From: Mesorhizobium sp. NFR06
Lineage (GTDB): Bacteria; Pseudomonadota; Alphaproteobacteria; Rhizobiales; Rhizobiaceae
Length of the DNA: 64,000 nucleotides
Direction: 5' to 3'
NCBI RefSeq assembly: GCF_900115245.1
Contig: NZ_FOVT01000012.1
Coordinates: 62,001 to 126,000 of the forward strand
Position 1 is the first letter of the stretch; the number at the start of each line of letters is the position of its first letter. The notes under the pieces are model-generated. The model was not told the DNA's origin. It was given only the letters and a program-made list of their open reading frames with translations, and searched no databases. Shown in pieces: positions 31,021 through 39,053 of this stretch. A program made the position numbers and the translations under genes.

Positions 31021-32022
31021 TCAGTAACCCCCGATGATCGGCAGGATCTCGCCGGTGATGTAGCTCGAGCATTGCGGCGAGGCCAGGAACACATAGGCCG
31101 GCGCGATCTCTTCCGGTTGCGCCGGCCGCTTCATCGGCGTCTTGGCGCCGAACTGCGAAACGTCCTCGGCTTCCTTTTCGGACGGATTGAGCGGCGTCCA
31201 GACCGGCCCTGGCGCCACCGCGTTGACGCGGATGCCCTTGCCGATGAGGTTGCCGGAGAGCGCGCGGGTGAAGGCGTGGATGCCACCCTTGGTCATCGAA
31301 TAGTCGATTAGTTGCTTCGAACCCTCGATGCCGGTGACCGAACCGGTGTTGACGATCGCCGAGCCCGGCTTCATGTGCGGCACAGCCTCCTGCGCCATGT
31401 GGAAATAGCCGTAGAGATTGGTTTTCAGCGTCGTGTCGAAATGCGCTTCGGTGAGGTCGGCGAAGTCGGCCGAGTGCACCTGGAAGGCCGCATTGTTGAC
31501 CAGCACATCCAGTTTGCCGAAGGCCTTGATCGTCTCACCCACCGCCTTGCGGCAGAAGGCGCGTTTGGCGACGTCGCCGCGCAATGCGATGCAGCGCCTC
31601 CCTTCCGCCTCGACGGCCTGCTTCGTCGCCTTGGCGTCGCGGTCCTCGCTGAGATAGACGATGGCAATGTCGGCTCCCTCGCGCGCGAACAGCACGGCCA
31701 CCGCGCGGCCGATGCCGGAATCGCCGCCGGTGATGAGCGCCACCTTGTCCTCGAGCTTGCCCGAGCCTCGCCAGAACGGCGCGTCGTAGAGCGGCGCCGG
31801 CTCGAGCGCCCATTCCTCGCCGGGCTTGGGATGATGCTGCCTGGGGAAAGGCGGCACGGGGTATCGGCGCGCGCCGGCCTGCATGGCGCCTGGCGATTTC
31901 GGCTTCGGCTTGCGCCGATCGGTGGCGTCGACCTTGCGCTGCACGCCGCGCTGCCTGCGCGCCGTCTTTGCCGTGTCTGATTTGTCGGCCGCGTCGGATT
32001 TCGTTCGGCTGCTGGTCGGCAT
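31021..32022 (-). CDS. SDR-family oxidoreductase (YghA-like general stress SDR)
   Basis: 333-residue NAD(P)-dependent short-chain dehydrogenase. The first 85 residues are basic and Pro-rich with HHPKPGEEWALEPAPLYDAP, typical of the extended YghA/YhdF group. The Rossmann fold starts KVALITGGDSGIGRAVAVLF; catalytic Ser is in NTGSVTGIEG and Tyr-Lys in LIDYSMTKGGIHAFTR. GVRVNAVAPGP-type motif is present (GIRVNAVAPGPVWTPL). Substrate unknown; group members are stress-linked aldehyde/sugar reductases. AAAAGGAG ribosome site at 32022. Confidence 0.93.
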   Translation of the reverse strand: MPTSSRTKSDAADKSDTAKTARRQRGVQRKVDATDRRKPKPKSPGAMQAGARRYPVPPFPRQHHPKPGEEWALEPAPLYDAPFWRGSGKLEDKVALITGGDSGIGRAVAVLFAREGADIAIVYLSEDRDAKATKQAVEAEGRRCIALRGDVAKRAFCRKAVGETIKAFGKLDVLVNNAAFQVHSADFADLTEAHFDTTLKTNLYGYFHMAQEAVPHMKPGSAIVNTGSVTGIEGSKQLIDYSMTKGGIHAFTRALSGNLIGKGIRVNAVAPGPVWTPLNPSEKEAEDVSQFGAKTPMKRPAQPEEIAPAYVFLASPQCSSYITGEILPIIGGY

Positions 32023-32199
32023 GGTGCACTCCTTTTCGAAGGACAACGCATGCCGATTGAAAAGGTTGGCCCGCAAGGAGTTGACCTCGCTTCGGGTCCC
32101 AGCTCGCCCGCGCACCGGCGCATACATCAAAGTTAAATGCGGCCGCCGAGCCGCGGTGATAATCGTTGCCCGTTTGGAGGGCCCTTCAGGAGGAGTCCC

Positions 32200-32376
32200 A
32201 TGGACGTTCGAACTCTCATAGGCAGCCTCTCGGCCGCATTGCCGCGCCGGCGCGGCGCTGCACCGCCGATCCCTGTCAGGGTGATCCGCGCTTCGCTCGC
32301 CGAAGTGCCGCTCAGGCCTCGCCCGCGGCCGCCGCATCGGCCGCCGCCGCCGGCCCGGCCCGCGAGCAACATGTAA
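32200..32376 (+). CDS. Small Pro/Arg-rich protein
   Basis: 58 residues: MDVRTLIGSLSAALPRRRGA then RVIRASLAEVPLRPRPRPPH and RPPPPARPASNM. No domain. Accepted because the AGGAGGAGTCCC ribosome site ahead of the ATG is close to ideal; the composition is otherwise not informative. Function unknown. Confidence 0.45.
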   Translation: MDVRTLIGSLSAALPRRRGAAPPIPVRVIRASLAEVPLRPRPRPPHRPPPPARPASNM

Positions 32377-32466
32377 CCTCGGAACGAGGCCTTGAAACCA
32401 GCAGGCCGGATGCAACCGACTCTCGAAGTCATCGTTTTACGGCCATCGTCAATTTTATGGTGCGCC

Positions 32467-32574
32467 ATGAAACCCTTGCGTATGAGCAACCCGCTTCTCG
32501 TCCTCGCCGCCATCGTCACGGCCGCGCCCTTTGTCGGCCTTGCCTGGCGGACACGCGAATGGCTCGGATGGTGA
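32467..32574 (+). CDS. Possible single-pass membrane peptide
   Basis: 35 residues with one hydrophobic helix (PLLVLAAIVTAAPFVGLAW) and RTREWLGW at the end. Second ATG at 32482. No good ribosome site; accepted with low confidence because it precedes the DUF982 gene by six bases, which suggests cotranslation. Confidence 0.35.
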   Translation: MKPLRMSNPLLVLAAIVTAAPFVGLAWRTREWLGW

Positions 32575-32580
32575 AGACCG

Positions 32581-32880
32581 ATGAGCCGCTTTTTGCCGCT
32601 CACCATCCGCTTCGTCAGCGGCGGCACGATGGTGGTCACCACCGTCGCCGAGGCCAGGAAGGCGCTTGACGGCGCATGGAAGAACAAGGAGGCGCCGGCC
32701 TATCTCGAAGCGGCCCGGCTGGTGGACGACGCGATCGCGGGCACCTGCCGGCCGGCGATCGCCTTCGCCGCCTTCAAGAAGGCTGCCGCGCAACAGGGCC
32801 TGCTCAAGCCTGCCGGGCCAAGTGCCGCCCTCACCATGCTCGACCAGCTATGGTCGCGCTCCAAGGGGCCGCCCGGCTAG
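32581..32880 (+). CDS. DUF982 family protein
   Basis: 99 residues. VSGGTMVVTTVAEARKALDG then AWKNKEAPAYLEAARLVDD and RPAIAFAAFKKAAAQQGLLK follow the DUF982 pattern: a beta hairpin, an A-x-x-L-x-x-x-W helix, and a helix with C-x-x-A-x-x-G-x-x-x-A. The family is almost confined to Rhizobiales and is uncharacterised. Immediately followed by an interspersed repeat. Confidence 0.8.
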   Translation: MSRFLPLTIRFVSGGTMVVTTVAEARKALDGAWKNKEAPAYLEAARLVDDAIAGTCRPAIAFAAFKKAAAQQGLLKPAGPSAALTMLDQLWSRSKGPPG

Positions 32881-32985
32881 ATCAGGATGACGTTTTGTTG
32901 AATCGCCATCCTGATCTCACTCTTTGCGAGAGCATGATCTTCTCCGAAAACCGGTTCCCACTTTTCGGGATCATGCTGTAGACGT
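32881..32985. repeat. Interspersed repeat, AGCATGATC-CCGAAAACCGG family
   Basis: ATCAGGATGACGTTTTG with CGCCATCCTGAT, then GAGAGCATGATCTTCTCCGA, AAACCGGTTCCCACTTTTCG and GGATCATGCT. A widespread rhizobial palindrome related to the copy at 39867-39983. Confidence 0.8.
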
Positions 32986-33010
32986 TCCCAACCAACCTGT
33001 TCCGGCCGAC

Positions 33011-33730
33011 CTATCTCGGCTCGCGGGTCATGCTGAGATAGGTCGGATCGAACTCGGCGATCGCGACCAGCCGCTGCCAGTCGAGGATCGTGATTATGTG
33101 GTTTGTCCAACCGATCACGTTCATGCGGCGCAGCGTGCCGATCACCCGGTTCATGTGGACGACGGAAAGGCCGATCACGTCAGCGAGTTCGGCCTGTGAC
33201 AGCGGCAGGTGGAAGCTCATGTCGCGGGTCTTCTTCACCACCTGCAGCCTGACGAACATTTCGCATATCAGATGCGCCAGATGGGAGGTCTTGGAACGGC
33301 GGCCCATGGCCACGATCCATTCGCGGTGGATGGCGCCGTCGACCAGCGTGTCCAGCCACAAAAGCCGGGTGAGATGCGGCGCCTGTTCGGTGATCGTCTT
33401 GAGCCTGCCGTGCTCGGCCGCGGCCACGTGGCAGGGCGACAGCGCCACGATCCCGTGATCCATGGTCTTGAGCAGGAAGGCATGCAGGTCGACAAAATCG
33501 CCGGCGACCTGCAGCGAGGTGAACTGACGTCCGCCGTCTTCCAGGACCTTGTAGCGAGCGGCCAGCCCGTCGATGATCAGCGTGCTGTGGGTCGGCCTGG
33601 TTCCCTCCGAAACGATGTCCTCGCCGACGCCGACATATTTCTCGATCGACAAAGTAGCGGCAAGCAGCGCCTTTTCTTCTTCCGACAGGGCGTCGTGCTG
33701 GCCAAGGTTGAGATAAAGCGATTCCAGCAT
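33011..33730 (-). CDS. Crp/Fnr-family transcriptional regulator
   Basis: 239 residues: N-terminal cyclic-nucleotide-like beta barrel (VGEDIVSEGTRPTHSTLIID, LQVAGDFVDLHAFLLKTMDH) and a C-terminal winged HTH (LPLSQAELADVIGLSVVHMN then RVIGTLRRMNVIGW). No cysteine cluster, so not an Fnr-type oxygen sensor; the typical cAMP phosphate-binding R-S/T pair is not evident. Rhizobial genomes hold many such proteins, ligands mostly unknown. Transcribed leftward, away from the DUF6894 gene. Confidence 0.9.
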   Translation of the reverse strand: MLESLYLNLGQHDALSEEEKALLAATLSIEKYVGVGEDIVSEGTRPTHSTLIIDGLAARYKVLEDGGRQFTSLQVAGDFVDLHAFLLKTMDHGIVALSPCHVAAAEHGRLKTITEQAPHLTRLLWLDTLVDGAIHREWIVAMGRRSKTSHLAHLICEMFVRLQVVKKTRDMSFHLPLSQAELADVIGLSVVHMNRVIGTLRRMNVIGWTNHIITILDWQRLVAIAEFDPTYLSMTREPR

Positions 33731-33895
33731 CCGGCGTCCTCCATTCGCAACAGCTAACGTCGGGGCGCGGCTCCGGTTGCAGGCGGCCGCACGCCCAAGG
33801 ACCGGCGCGTGGCCGGCTCTGCCCGGGATCAGCAGCTTGGAACCATCACGTCACTGGTGGATTGAGCGTCGAAATCGCCGGGAATCAACGTGCCG

Positions 33896-34129
33896 ATGGA
33901 ACGCTTCTACTTCGACCTAGACAACGCCGAGAACAGCCAGGAGGACACGGAGGGGCAGCTTTTTCCCAACCGCGAACGCGCTGGGATGGAGGCGTTGCGC
34001 ATCCTGTATGACGTCGCTCTCGACGAGGTGCCGGGCGGCGGGCATCTGTCAATCACGGTGAAGGTGCTCGACGACAAGCGAGACCAGATCTTCGAAGCGT
34101 CGCTGACATTGAATTCTGCCTGGAGCTGA
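33896..34129 (+). CDS. DUF6894 family protein
   Basis: 77 residues, starting MERFYFDLDNAENSQEDTEG, with LFPNRERAGMEALRILYDVA and LSITVKVLDDKRDQIFEASL. The RYYFDLRDG-like beginning, the central A-x-x-E-A-L helix and closing strands match the rhizobial DUF6894 family, function unknown. The ATG is preferred over a GTG two codons earlier. Confidence 0.8.
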   Translation: MERFYFDLDNAENSQEDTEGQLFPNRERAGMEALRILYDVALDEVPGGGHLSITVKVLDDKRDQIFEASLTLNSAWS

Positions 34130-34165
34130 GCCGGCCTGTCGGCTTGAGCCACCGGAGGACAAGCC

Positions 34166-35059
34166 ATGTTCGAGGCGTTCGACAGTCGCGAGATCGACAC
34201 CGGGGAAGCGCGGATTTTTACGCGACGCGCCGGCGACGGGCCTGGTCTGCTGTTGCTGCACGGCTTTCCCGAGACGCATGTGATGTGGCGCGACGTGGCG
34301 CCGAAACTGGCTCGGGATTTCACCGTCATCTGCGCCGATTTGCGCGGCTACGGGCAAAGCTCCTGCCCGCCATCGGCCGCCGACCACGCGCCATACGCCA
34401 AGCGCGCCATGGCCGGCGACCTGGTGGCGCTGATGGAGACGCTCGGCTTCACGCGCTTCCTGGTCGCCGGCCACGATCGCGGCGGGCGCGTCGCCTACCG
34501 GATGGCGCTCGACCATCCGGACCGCGTCGAGAAGCTTGCCGTGCTCGACATCGTCCCCACCGCCGAGGCCTGGGACCGCGCCGACGCAAGGCTGGCGCTC
34601 GGCTACTGGCCGTGGTCGCTGCTGGCGCAACCCGAACCGCTGCCGGAGACGATGCTGGCGGCCGGCGCGGAGGCGGTCGTCGACAATGCGCTTTCCAACT
34701 GGGGATCCGCGCCTGCCACGTTCCCGCCAGCCGTGCGGCAGGCCTATGTCGATGCGCTGCGCGACCCGGCGCATATCCACGCCATCTGCGAAGAGTATCG
34801 CGCGGCGGCTTCCCTCGACCGCCGTCACGATCGTGAGGACCAGGCAACGGGTCGGCGCATCGCCTGTCCGCTGCTGGCGCTGTGGAGCGAGCACGGCGCG
34901 CTCGCCGAATGGTACCGCGACGAAGGCGGGCCGCTCGGCATCTGGCGGAGCTGGGCCGACGATTCAAGCGGCGGAGCAATGCCCGGCGGCCACTTCTTCC
35001 CGGAGGAGTCGCCGATCGAAACGGCGGCCACGCTCGACGCGTTCTTTTCCGGAAGATGA
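34166..35059 (+). CDS. Alpha/beta hydrolase, fluoroacetate dehalogenase / epoxide hydrolase-like
   Basis: 297-residue soluble hydrolase. Oxyanion region LLHGFPETHVMWRDVAPKLA, catalytic nucleophile Asp in VAGHDRGGRVAYRMAL near residue 105, acid Asp in KLAVLDIVPTAEAW near residue 128 and base His in MPGGHFFPEE near residue 274: the set found in fluoroacetate dehalogenases and their relatives. The halide-pocket segment reads GYWPWSLLAQPEPLPE, where true fluoroacetate dehalogenases have His-Trp before S-x-LAQP; Pro replaces that His, so defluorination is uncertain. GGAG is placed ahead of the ATG. Stands alone in its orientation with the DUF6894 gene 36 bases upstream. Confidence 0.88.
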   Translation: MFEAFDSREIDTGEARIFTRRAGDGPGLLLLHGFPETHVMWRDVAPKLARDFTVICADLRGYGQSSCPPSAADHAPYAKRAMAGDLVALMETLGFTRFLVAGHDRGGRVAYRMALDHPDRVEKLAVLDIVPTAEAWDRADARLALGYWPWSLLAQPEPLPETMLAAGAEAVVDNALSNWGSAPATFPPAVRQAYVDALRDPAHIHAICEEYRAAASLDRRHDREDQATGRRIACPLLALWSEHGALAEWYRDEGGPLGIWRSWADDSSGGAMPGGHFFPEESPIETAATLDAFFSGR

Positions 35060-35130
35060 AGGCTTCCGGAAGATGAAGGCGCCCATTCCCGCAGGCGGCG
35101 CGGTTCAGGCACGCGCCTGGGTGGCCCGGC

Positions 35131-35355
35131 TCACCTTAGCATCAGACAAAGCAACGGCAGCGCCGTCAGGCCGATCGCCATGACAATGAGCGTGGCATGG
35201 CCGAGACGCTCCGCGCGCCTGGCAATTTCGGCGATCTCGTCCTCGTCGTTGATGACGTCGAGGAAGGAAAGATCGGCACTGGTGGCGCGGTTGTTGTCGT
35301 TGGCAGGCAGGCCTTCGGCATCCTGCCGGGCGGGGCTTGCAGAAATGTGGGTCAA
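35131..35355 (-). CDS. Small tail-anchored membrane protein
   Basis: 74 residues. Soluble N-terminus with LPANDNNRATSADLSFLDVI, an acidic helix NDEDEIAEIARRAERLGHAT, and a C-terminal hydrophobic anchor LIVMAIGLTALPLLCLMLR. Starts with TTG; no in-frame ATG lies upstream, and GGAG stands about 11 bases ahead. PANDN-type N-termini are common in Mesorhizobium small proteins. Function unknown. Confidence 0.5.
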   Translation of the reverse strand: MTHISASPARQDAEGLPANDNNRATSADLSFLDVINDEDEIAEIARRAERLGHATLIVMAIGLTALPLLCLMLR

Positions 35356-35540
35356 AACGTCGTCTCGCTCCGAAGCCGCTCACGGCCTTCTTGTTGTTGA
35401 CATGGGTGCCCGCCGTCATTGCGCGGGGGGCGATCGGCGAACACCCAGGATGGCCGGCGATGGAGGGGGCTTTCTCGTCGGCCGCTCACCAATTCGCAAA
35501 AAGCACATTGGTTGCACTGACCGGCCCAATGCGCCGGTAT

Positions 35541-35560
35541 GGTCAGACTTCAGTCTGACC
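35541..35560. promoter_or_regulatory. Perfect 9-bp inverted repeat
   Basis: GGTCAGACT-TC-AGTCTGACC in the 350-base gap between 35356 and 35703. No T-run follows, so it is more like an operator than a terminator. Could serve the gene at 35704. Confidence 0.5.
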
Positions 35561-35614
35561 CGGGTCCCGAAATGTTTCAGGGGGAACGTCCGTCGCTCCC
35601 AAGCCGCGTCACAT

Positions 35615-35639
35615 GGAACCAGTTCGGCTTCTTTCGGTT
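35615..35639 (+). promoter_or_regulatory. Candidate EcfG/RpoE2-type promoter
   Basis: GGAAC, 16-base spacer, GGTT, 64 bases before the start at 35704. Confidence 0.5.
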
Positions 35640-35703
35640 GCTTAGAGGCCGCCGCGGCTGAATGGCCGACGGCTCCATTCGGGCATTTTTGATGGAGGCA
35701 CCG

Positions 35704-36201
35704 ATGTCCTTGCATACGCTTCACCCCGAGCGCGTCGACGAAACCCGCATGCAGGCTTATTCGGTTTTTGCGCCGATCCTCATCAATCTGCTTGCCCAGA
35801 AGCTTGCCCGCCACCAGGGCATGAAGGAACTGGACAAGCTCGAGAGGTCGCTGGTGCGGCTGGTCGAGGAAACGGACGTCGCCGCGCCGGATCCGGAAGC
35901 GATGAAGGAATTCGCCATCGAACTCATCGTCTCGACGCTGCGCAATGTGCGTGAACACCCCGACGCCAAGCACGACCTGGAAGAGATCGACGGCCGCCGC
36001 GCCGAAGGCCGCTCGGAAGATCCCGACACGCTGGAAGAGCAGCTGCAGTCCGGGCTCGAGGACAGCTTTCCGGCAAGCGATCCGCCGGCCGTGGTCTCGA
36101 CCGCGATCACCGGCGGCTCGAAGGATATCGTCGGCACCGACGAGGTGCTGCGGCGCAAGAAGGAAGCTTCCGCGCGCCGTCGGGAAAAACGGGAAACCTA
36201 G
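35704..36201 (+). CDS. Conserved hypothetical protein with a C-terminal EDSFPASDPPA motif
   Basis: 165 residues, soluble. N-terminal helical part (YSVFAPILINLLAQKLARHQ, MKEFAIELIVSTLRNVREHP) and a C-terminal LQSGLEDSFPASDPPAVVST. The L-E-x-x-x-x-FPASDPP-x-x-x-x-x-T segment recurs at the ends of many unrelated rhizobial small proteins and is probably a small module of its own. TGGAGG before the ATG at 35704 sets the start. Candidate stress promoter upstream. Confidence 0.7.
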   Translation: MSLHTLHPERVDETRMQAYSVFAPILINLLAQKLARHQGMKELDKLERSLVRLVEETDVAAPDPEAMKEFAIELIVSTLRNVREHPDAKHDLEEIDGRRAEGRSEDPDTLEEQLQSGLEDSFPASDPPAVVSTAITGGSKDIVGTDEVLRRKKEASARRREKRET

Positions 36202-36282
36202 GCGCGCAATCAAGGGTGGCGCTCGCAGCCAAGCCGAGCGGCGGGCCGTCCTGAGCCGCCAGAGGTGAACGCGCGGACAAAG

Positions 36283-36307
36283 GGAACCAGTCCCGCCGCG
36301 GAGGGTT
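36283..36307 (+). promoter_or_regulatory. Candidate EcfG/RpoE2-type promoter
   Basis: GGAAC, 16-base spacer, GGTT, 25 bases before the start at 36333; could drive the three small genes to 37142. Confidence 0.55.
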
Positions 36308-36332
36308 GGTTCAGCATCGGAAGGAAAAGACC

Positions 36333-36545
36333 ATGCGCAAAAGCGAACTACCCCACCGCCCCGGCGCGGCCGGCGCTCCGTCCTCCGACGATTTGCCGAC
36401 CAAGGGCGGCGACGATCCCGATGTCCGCTTCCTGGCCGAGAACACCGATCTGTCGCCCAGGCAGGCGCGGGAACTGATCCGCGAGCACGGGCACGACCGC
36501 GGCAAGCTTTTGGAGATCGCACGAACCATGAAGGCGGAGGGCTGA
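36333..36545 (+). CDS. DUF3606-like small protein
   Basis: 70 residues. Disordered N-terminus (LPHRPGAAGAPSSDDLPTKG) then FLAENTDLSPRQARELIREH and GHDRGKLLEIARTMKAEG, a DUF3606-like helical unit also seen at 30474. AAGGA lies ahead of the ATG. First of three small, closely spaced genes. Function unknown. Confidence 0.65.
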   Translation: MRKSELPHRPGAAGAPSSDDLPTKGGDDPDVRFLAENTDLSPRQARELIREHGHDRGKLLEIARTMKAEG

Positions 36546-36591
36546 CCTCTCCAACGCCGCGAAGGGCAGGCCCGCCGGAAGCGAGGTTGAG

Positions 36592-36789
36592 ATGAGCAAT
36601 TCACCGAAGACTGGACGTCCCGGAACATCGGATCAATGGCCGCGCTGGGAAGGCCCGAAGGCCAACAAGCCGCGTGGCTACCTGCCGGCCAAGGACGATC
36701 CCGACGAGAACCGGGATGCGGCGGGCGAGAACAACAAGGATCCGGAACGGTCCGATCTCGGCGACGCCGCCAAGAAGAAGCATTCCTGA
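36592..36789 (+). CDS. Small hydrophilic disordered protein
   Basis: 65 residues, very rich in Asp, Lys, Pro and Asn: MSNSPKTGRPGTSDQWPRWE, KPRGYLPAKDDPDENRDAAG, LGDAAKKKHS. Reads as an intrinsically disordered, hydrophilin-like protein. Ribosome site GAGG ahead of the ATG. Middle gene of the small stress cluster; tolerance to desiccation is only a guess from composition. Confidence 0.65.
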   Translation: MSNSPKTGRPGTSDQWPRWEGPKANKPRGYLPAKDDPDENRDAAGENNKDPERSDLGDAAKKKHS

Positions 36790-36824
36790 GGCCGGCTTCA
36801 TTCAGTGCAACAAGGAGCAAGACA

Positions 36825-37142
36825 ATGCCACGCGGAGACAAATCGAAATACACCGACAAGCAGGAACGCAAGGCCGACCACATCGCCGAGGGCTATGAGA
36901 AGCGCGGCGTTCCGGAGAAGGAAGCCGAGCGGCGCGCCTGGGCGACCGTCAACAAGGACGACGCCGGCGGCAAGAAGGAAGGCGGCTCGGGGCGCGGCAA
37001 GCACACCGGCAATCCGGCCGCGCACAAGGGCGGCAGGATGGGCGGCAAGGCATCGGGCGAACGGTCGGCGGCCGAGCGTTCGGCGTCGGCCAAGAAGGCG
37101 GCGGCGACGCGCAAGCGCAACGAGAGCCACGCGGGGCATTGA
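36825..37142 (+). CDS. Small basic stress protein (annotated elsewhere as plasmid stabilization protein)
   Basis: 105 residues. MPRGDKSKYTDKQERKADHI, then AEGYEKRGVPEKEAERRAWA and TVNKDDAGGKKEGGSGRGK, a conserved proteobacterial small protein that databases often call plasmid stabilization protein without evidence. The second half is Lys/Ala/Gly-rich (GERSAAERSASAKKAAATRK), histone-like. AAGGAG ribosome site. Last of three cotranscribed small genes. DNA binding is plausible from charge but unproven. Confidence 0.75.
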   Translation: MPRGDKSKYTDKQERKADHIAEGYEKRGVPEKEAERRAWATVNKDDAGGKKEGGSGRGKHTGNPAAHKGGRMGGKASGERSAAERSASAKKAAATRKRNESHAGH

Positions 37143-37189
37143 GGCGTTTGGATTGCACAGACGTCCGCGATTGGCGAAATCGGCGGCAC

Positions 37190-37370
37190 CGCGCTTTCTC
37201 CCCGTCACTATACGGGGAGAAATGCCCGGCAGGGCAATGAGGGGCAGAGCCGAGTCCGCGAGTTTTGTCGTCGCGGCGTAGGCGCCGGCCCTCAGGTCGC
37301 CGATCGCCGCGCCGCCCCTCATCCGCCCTTTGGGCACCTTCTCCCCGTTGAACGGGGAGAAGGAAAGAAT
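37190..37370. repeat. CTTCTCCCCGT repeats, two facing units
   Basis: TTTCTCCCCGTCACTATACG with GGGAGAAATGCCCGGCAGGG on the left, and CGCCCTTTGGGCACCTTCTC with CCCGTTGAACGGGGAGAAGG on the right. It fills the whole space between convergent genes and probably terminates both. Confidence 0.7.
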
Positions 37371-37371
37371 C

Positions 37372-37830
37372 CTACAGCGGCAGCTCCGAGGTCTGCTTGA
37401 TGGTCTGGCTGGGAACATCGGTCTTGACGTTCTGCACGCCCTTGATGCGGCTCAGATGCTCGGACTGGAAGCGGCGGTAGTCGTCGATGCCGGCCGCGAC
37501 GATCCGCACCATGGCGTCGCAATCGCCCAGCATCAGATAGCACTCCATCACCTCGGGGAATTTCGCCACCTCGGCGGCGAAATGCTCGATCGTGTCCTCG
37601 TCCTGCTGTTTCAGCCAGATGCGGGTGAAGAAGGTCTGGCCGCGGCCGATCTTGGCCGGGTTCAGCACCGCGACATAGCGGTCGATGACGCCGGCCTCCT
37701 CCAGCAGCTTGACGCGCCTGAGGCAAGGCGACGGCGACAGGCCGACCTCTTTCGCCAGATCGTTGTTGGCCATGCGCCCGTCACGCTGCAAGGCGCGCAG
37801 GATACGTTTGTCGATCTCATCCAGCTTCAT
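37372..37830 (-). CDS. Lrp/AsnC-family regulator, probable control of azlCD
   Basis: 152 residues: HTH (DEIDKRILRALQRDGRMANN, KEVGLSPSPCLRRVKLLEEA) and RAM effector domain (IDRYVAVLNPAKIGRGQTFF, VMECYLMLGDCDAMVRIVAA). It points away from azlC with about 185 bases between the starts. In other bacteria AsnC-type regulators next to azlCD control branched-chain amino acid export, so the same is inferred. A TTG start five codons earlier is possible. Confidence 0.9.
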   Translation of the reverse strand: MKLDEIDKRILRALQRDGRMANNDLAKEVGLSPSPCLRRVKLLEEAGVIDRYVAVLNPAKIGRGQTFFTRIWLKQQDEDTIEHFAAEVAKFPEVMECYLMLGDCDAMVRIVAAGIDDYRRFQSEHLSRIKGVQNVKTDVPSQTIKQTSELPL

Positions 37831-38014
37831 GGCTTGAAATTCCAATCTTCCGCCTGACTGCGCTACCCAGTGCCAAATTTAGGCAGAAATGGCGCATCTT
37901 CGCAACCCGATTGCGGGCCGTTTCGGCTATGGTCCGGTCACCGATAGCCAACAACCGACTGGGCCAACAACTGACTGGAGAGCGGCGGCCGCGAGGCCGG
38001 CCGAAGGCAAAGCC

Positions 38015-38757
38015 ATGAGCGTTTCCGAGATCGCCCTCGCCGAGGGCCAGGCCGCCAGCGGGCGCGGCGGCGAGTTCCGGCGCGGGCTTGCCGCCTCGAC
38101 GCCGGTGCTGCTCGGCATCATTCCCTATGCGCTGGTGCTCGGCGCGCAAGCCGCGCAGAAGGGGCTCGGCGTCGTCGAGGTGCCGCTGATGACCGGCCTC
38201 AACTTCGCCGGCGGCTCCGAATTCGCCGCCATCCAGCTCTGGACCTCGCCGCCGCACGTTCTTCTGATCGCCGCCATCACCTTGCTCGTCAACAGCCGGC
38301 ATTTCCTGATGGGCGCGGCGCTGGCGCCATTCATCAAGCACCTGCCGAAGCGCCAGGTCTTCCCGGCGCTGTTTTTGATGTGCGACGAGGGTTGGGCGGT
38401 GGGCCTGGCGGATGCGCGGCACCGCGCCGCCGCCGGCATGCGGCCGGCCTTCAGCCTGGCCTTTTATCTCGGCGCCGGCCTGCCCTTCTACCTCGCCTGG
38501 GTCGCTTTCACGACCTGCGGCGCGGCCCTTGGGCCGGTGCTCGGCGACGTCCAGCAATATGGTTTTGCGATGGCCTTCCCGGCCGTCTTCCTAGTGCTGC
38601 TCCGCGGCATGTGGAAGGGTTTTTCCGCGGCGCGGCCCTGGCTGGTCAGCCTGGCGGTGGCGGCGCTCGCCTACCTCGTCGTTCCCGGCGCCTGGTATGT
38701 GGCGGCCGGGGCGTTGTCCGGCTGGTGGCCGCCTGGTTCCTGGCAGGTGACGAATGA
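38015..38757 (+). pseudogene. azlC: AzlC-family branched-chain amino acid export subunit, frameshifted near the C-terminus
   Basis: Large subunit of the AzlCD exporter. RGLAASTPVLLGIIPYALVL near residue 24, LNFAGGSEFAAIQLW and LLVNSRHFLMGAALAPFIKH are diagnostic; about six hydrophobic helices. Up to YVAAGALSG the frame is right; then the expected ending LVAAWFLAGDE followed by a stop at 38755-38757 overlapping the azlD start (ATGA) is in another frame. As read, the protein continues for more than 100 meaningless residues to 39121. One missing base near 38722 explains it. Either a recent mutation or a sequencing error. Confidence 0.85.
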
Positions 38758-39053
38758 TCGATCCGATGACCGTGTTCGCCATCCTGGCGATGGCCGGCGT
38801 GACGTATCTCACCCGTATCGGCGGCTATGTGGTGCTGCGGAACAGAACGCTCGGCCCGCGCGCCACGGCGGTGATGGAGGCCGCGCCCGGCTGCGTGCTG
38901 ATCTCGGTGATCGCGCCGGACTTCGTGTCGAAGAACCCGGCCGACCTCGCGGCTTTAGCCATCACCGTGCTTGCCGCCACCAGGCTGTCGATGCTGCCGA
39001 CCGTAGTGATCGGGGTGGCTTCGGCGGGCGCGCTGCGGTGGCTGATGGGCTAA
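38754..39053 (+). CDS. azlD: AzlD-family branched-chain amino acid export subunit
   Basis: Small membrane subunit, 99 residues, three or four helices: MTVFAILAMAGVTYLTRIGG, the conserved VVLRNRTLGPRATAVMEAAP and CVLISVIAP, then LAALAITVLAATRLSMLPTV. Overlaps the natural azlC end by four bases. The stop codon is split by an IS5-type element: TA is host sequence and the final A is the first base of the IS; before the insertion the stop was probably TAG. Confidence 0.9.
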   Translation: MIDPMTVFAILAMAGVTYLTRIGGYVVLRNRTLGPRATAVMEAAPGCVLISVIAPDFVSKNPADLAALAITVLAATRLSMLPTVVIGVASAGALRWLMG

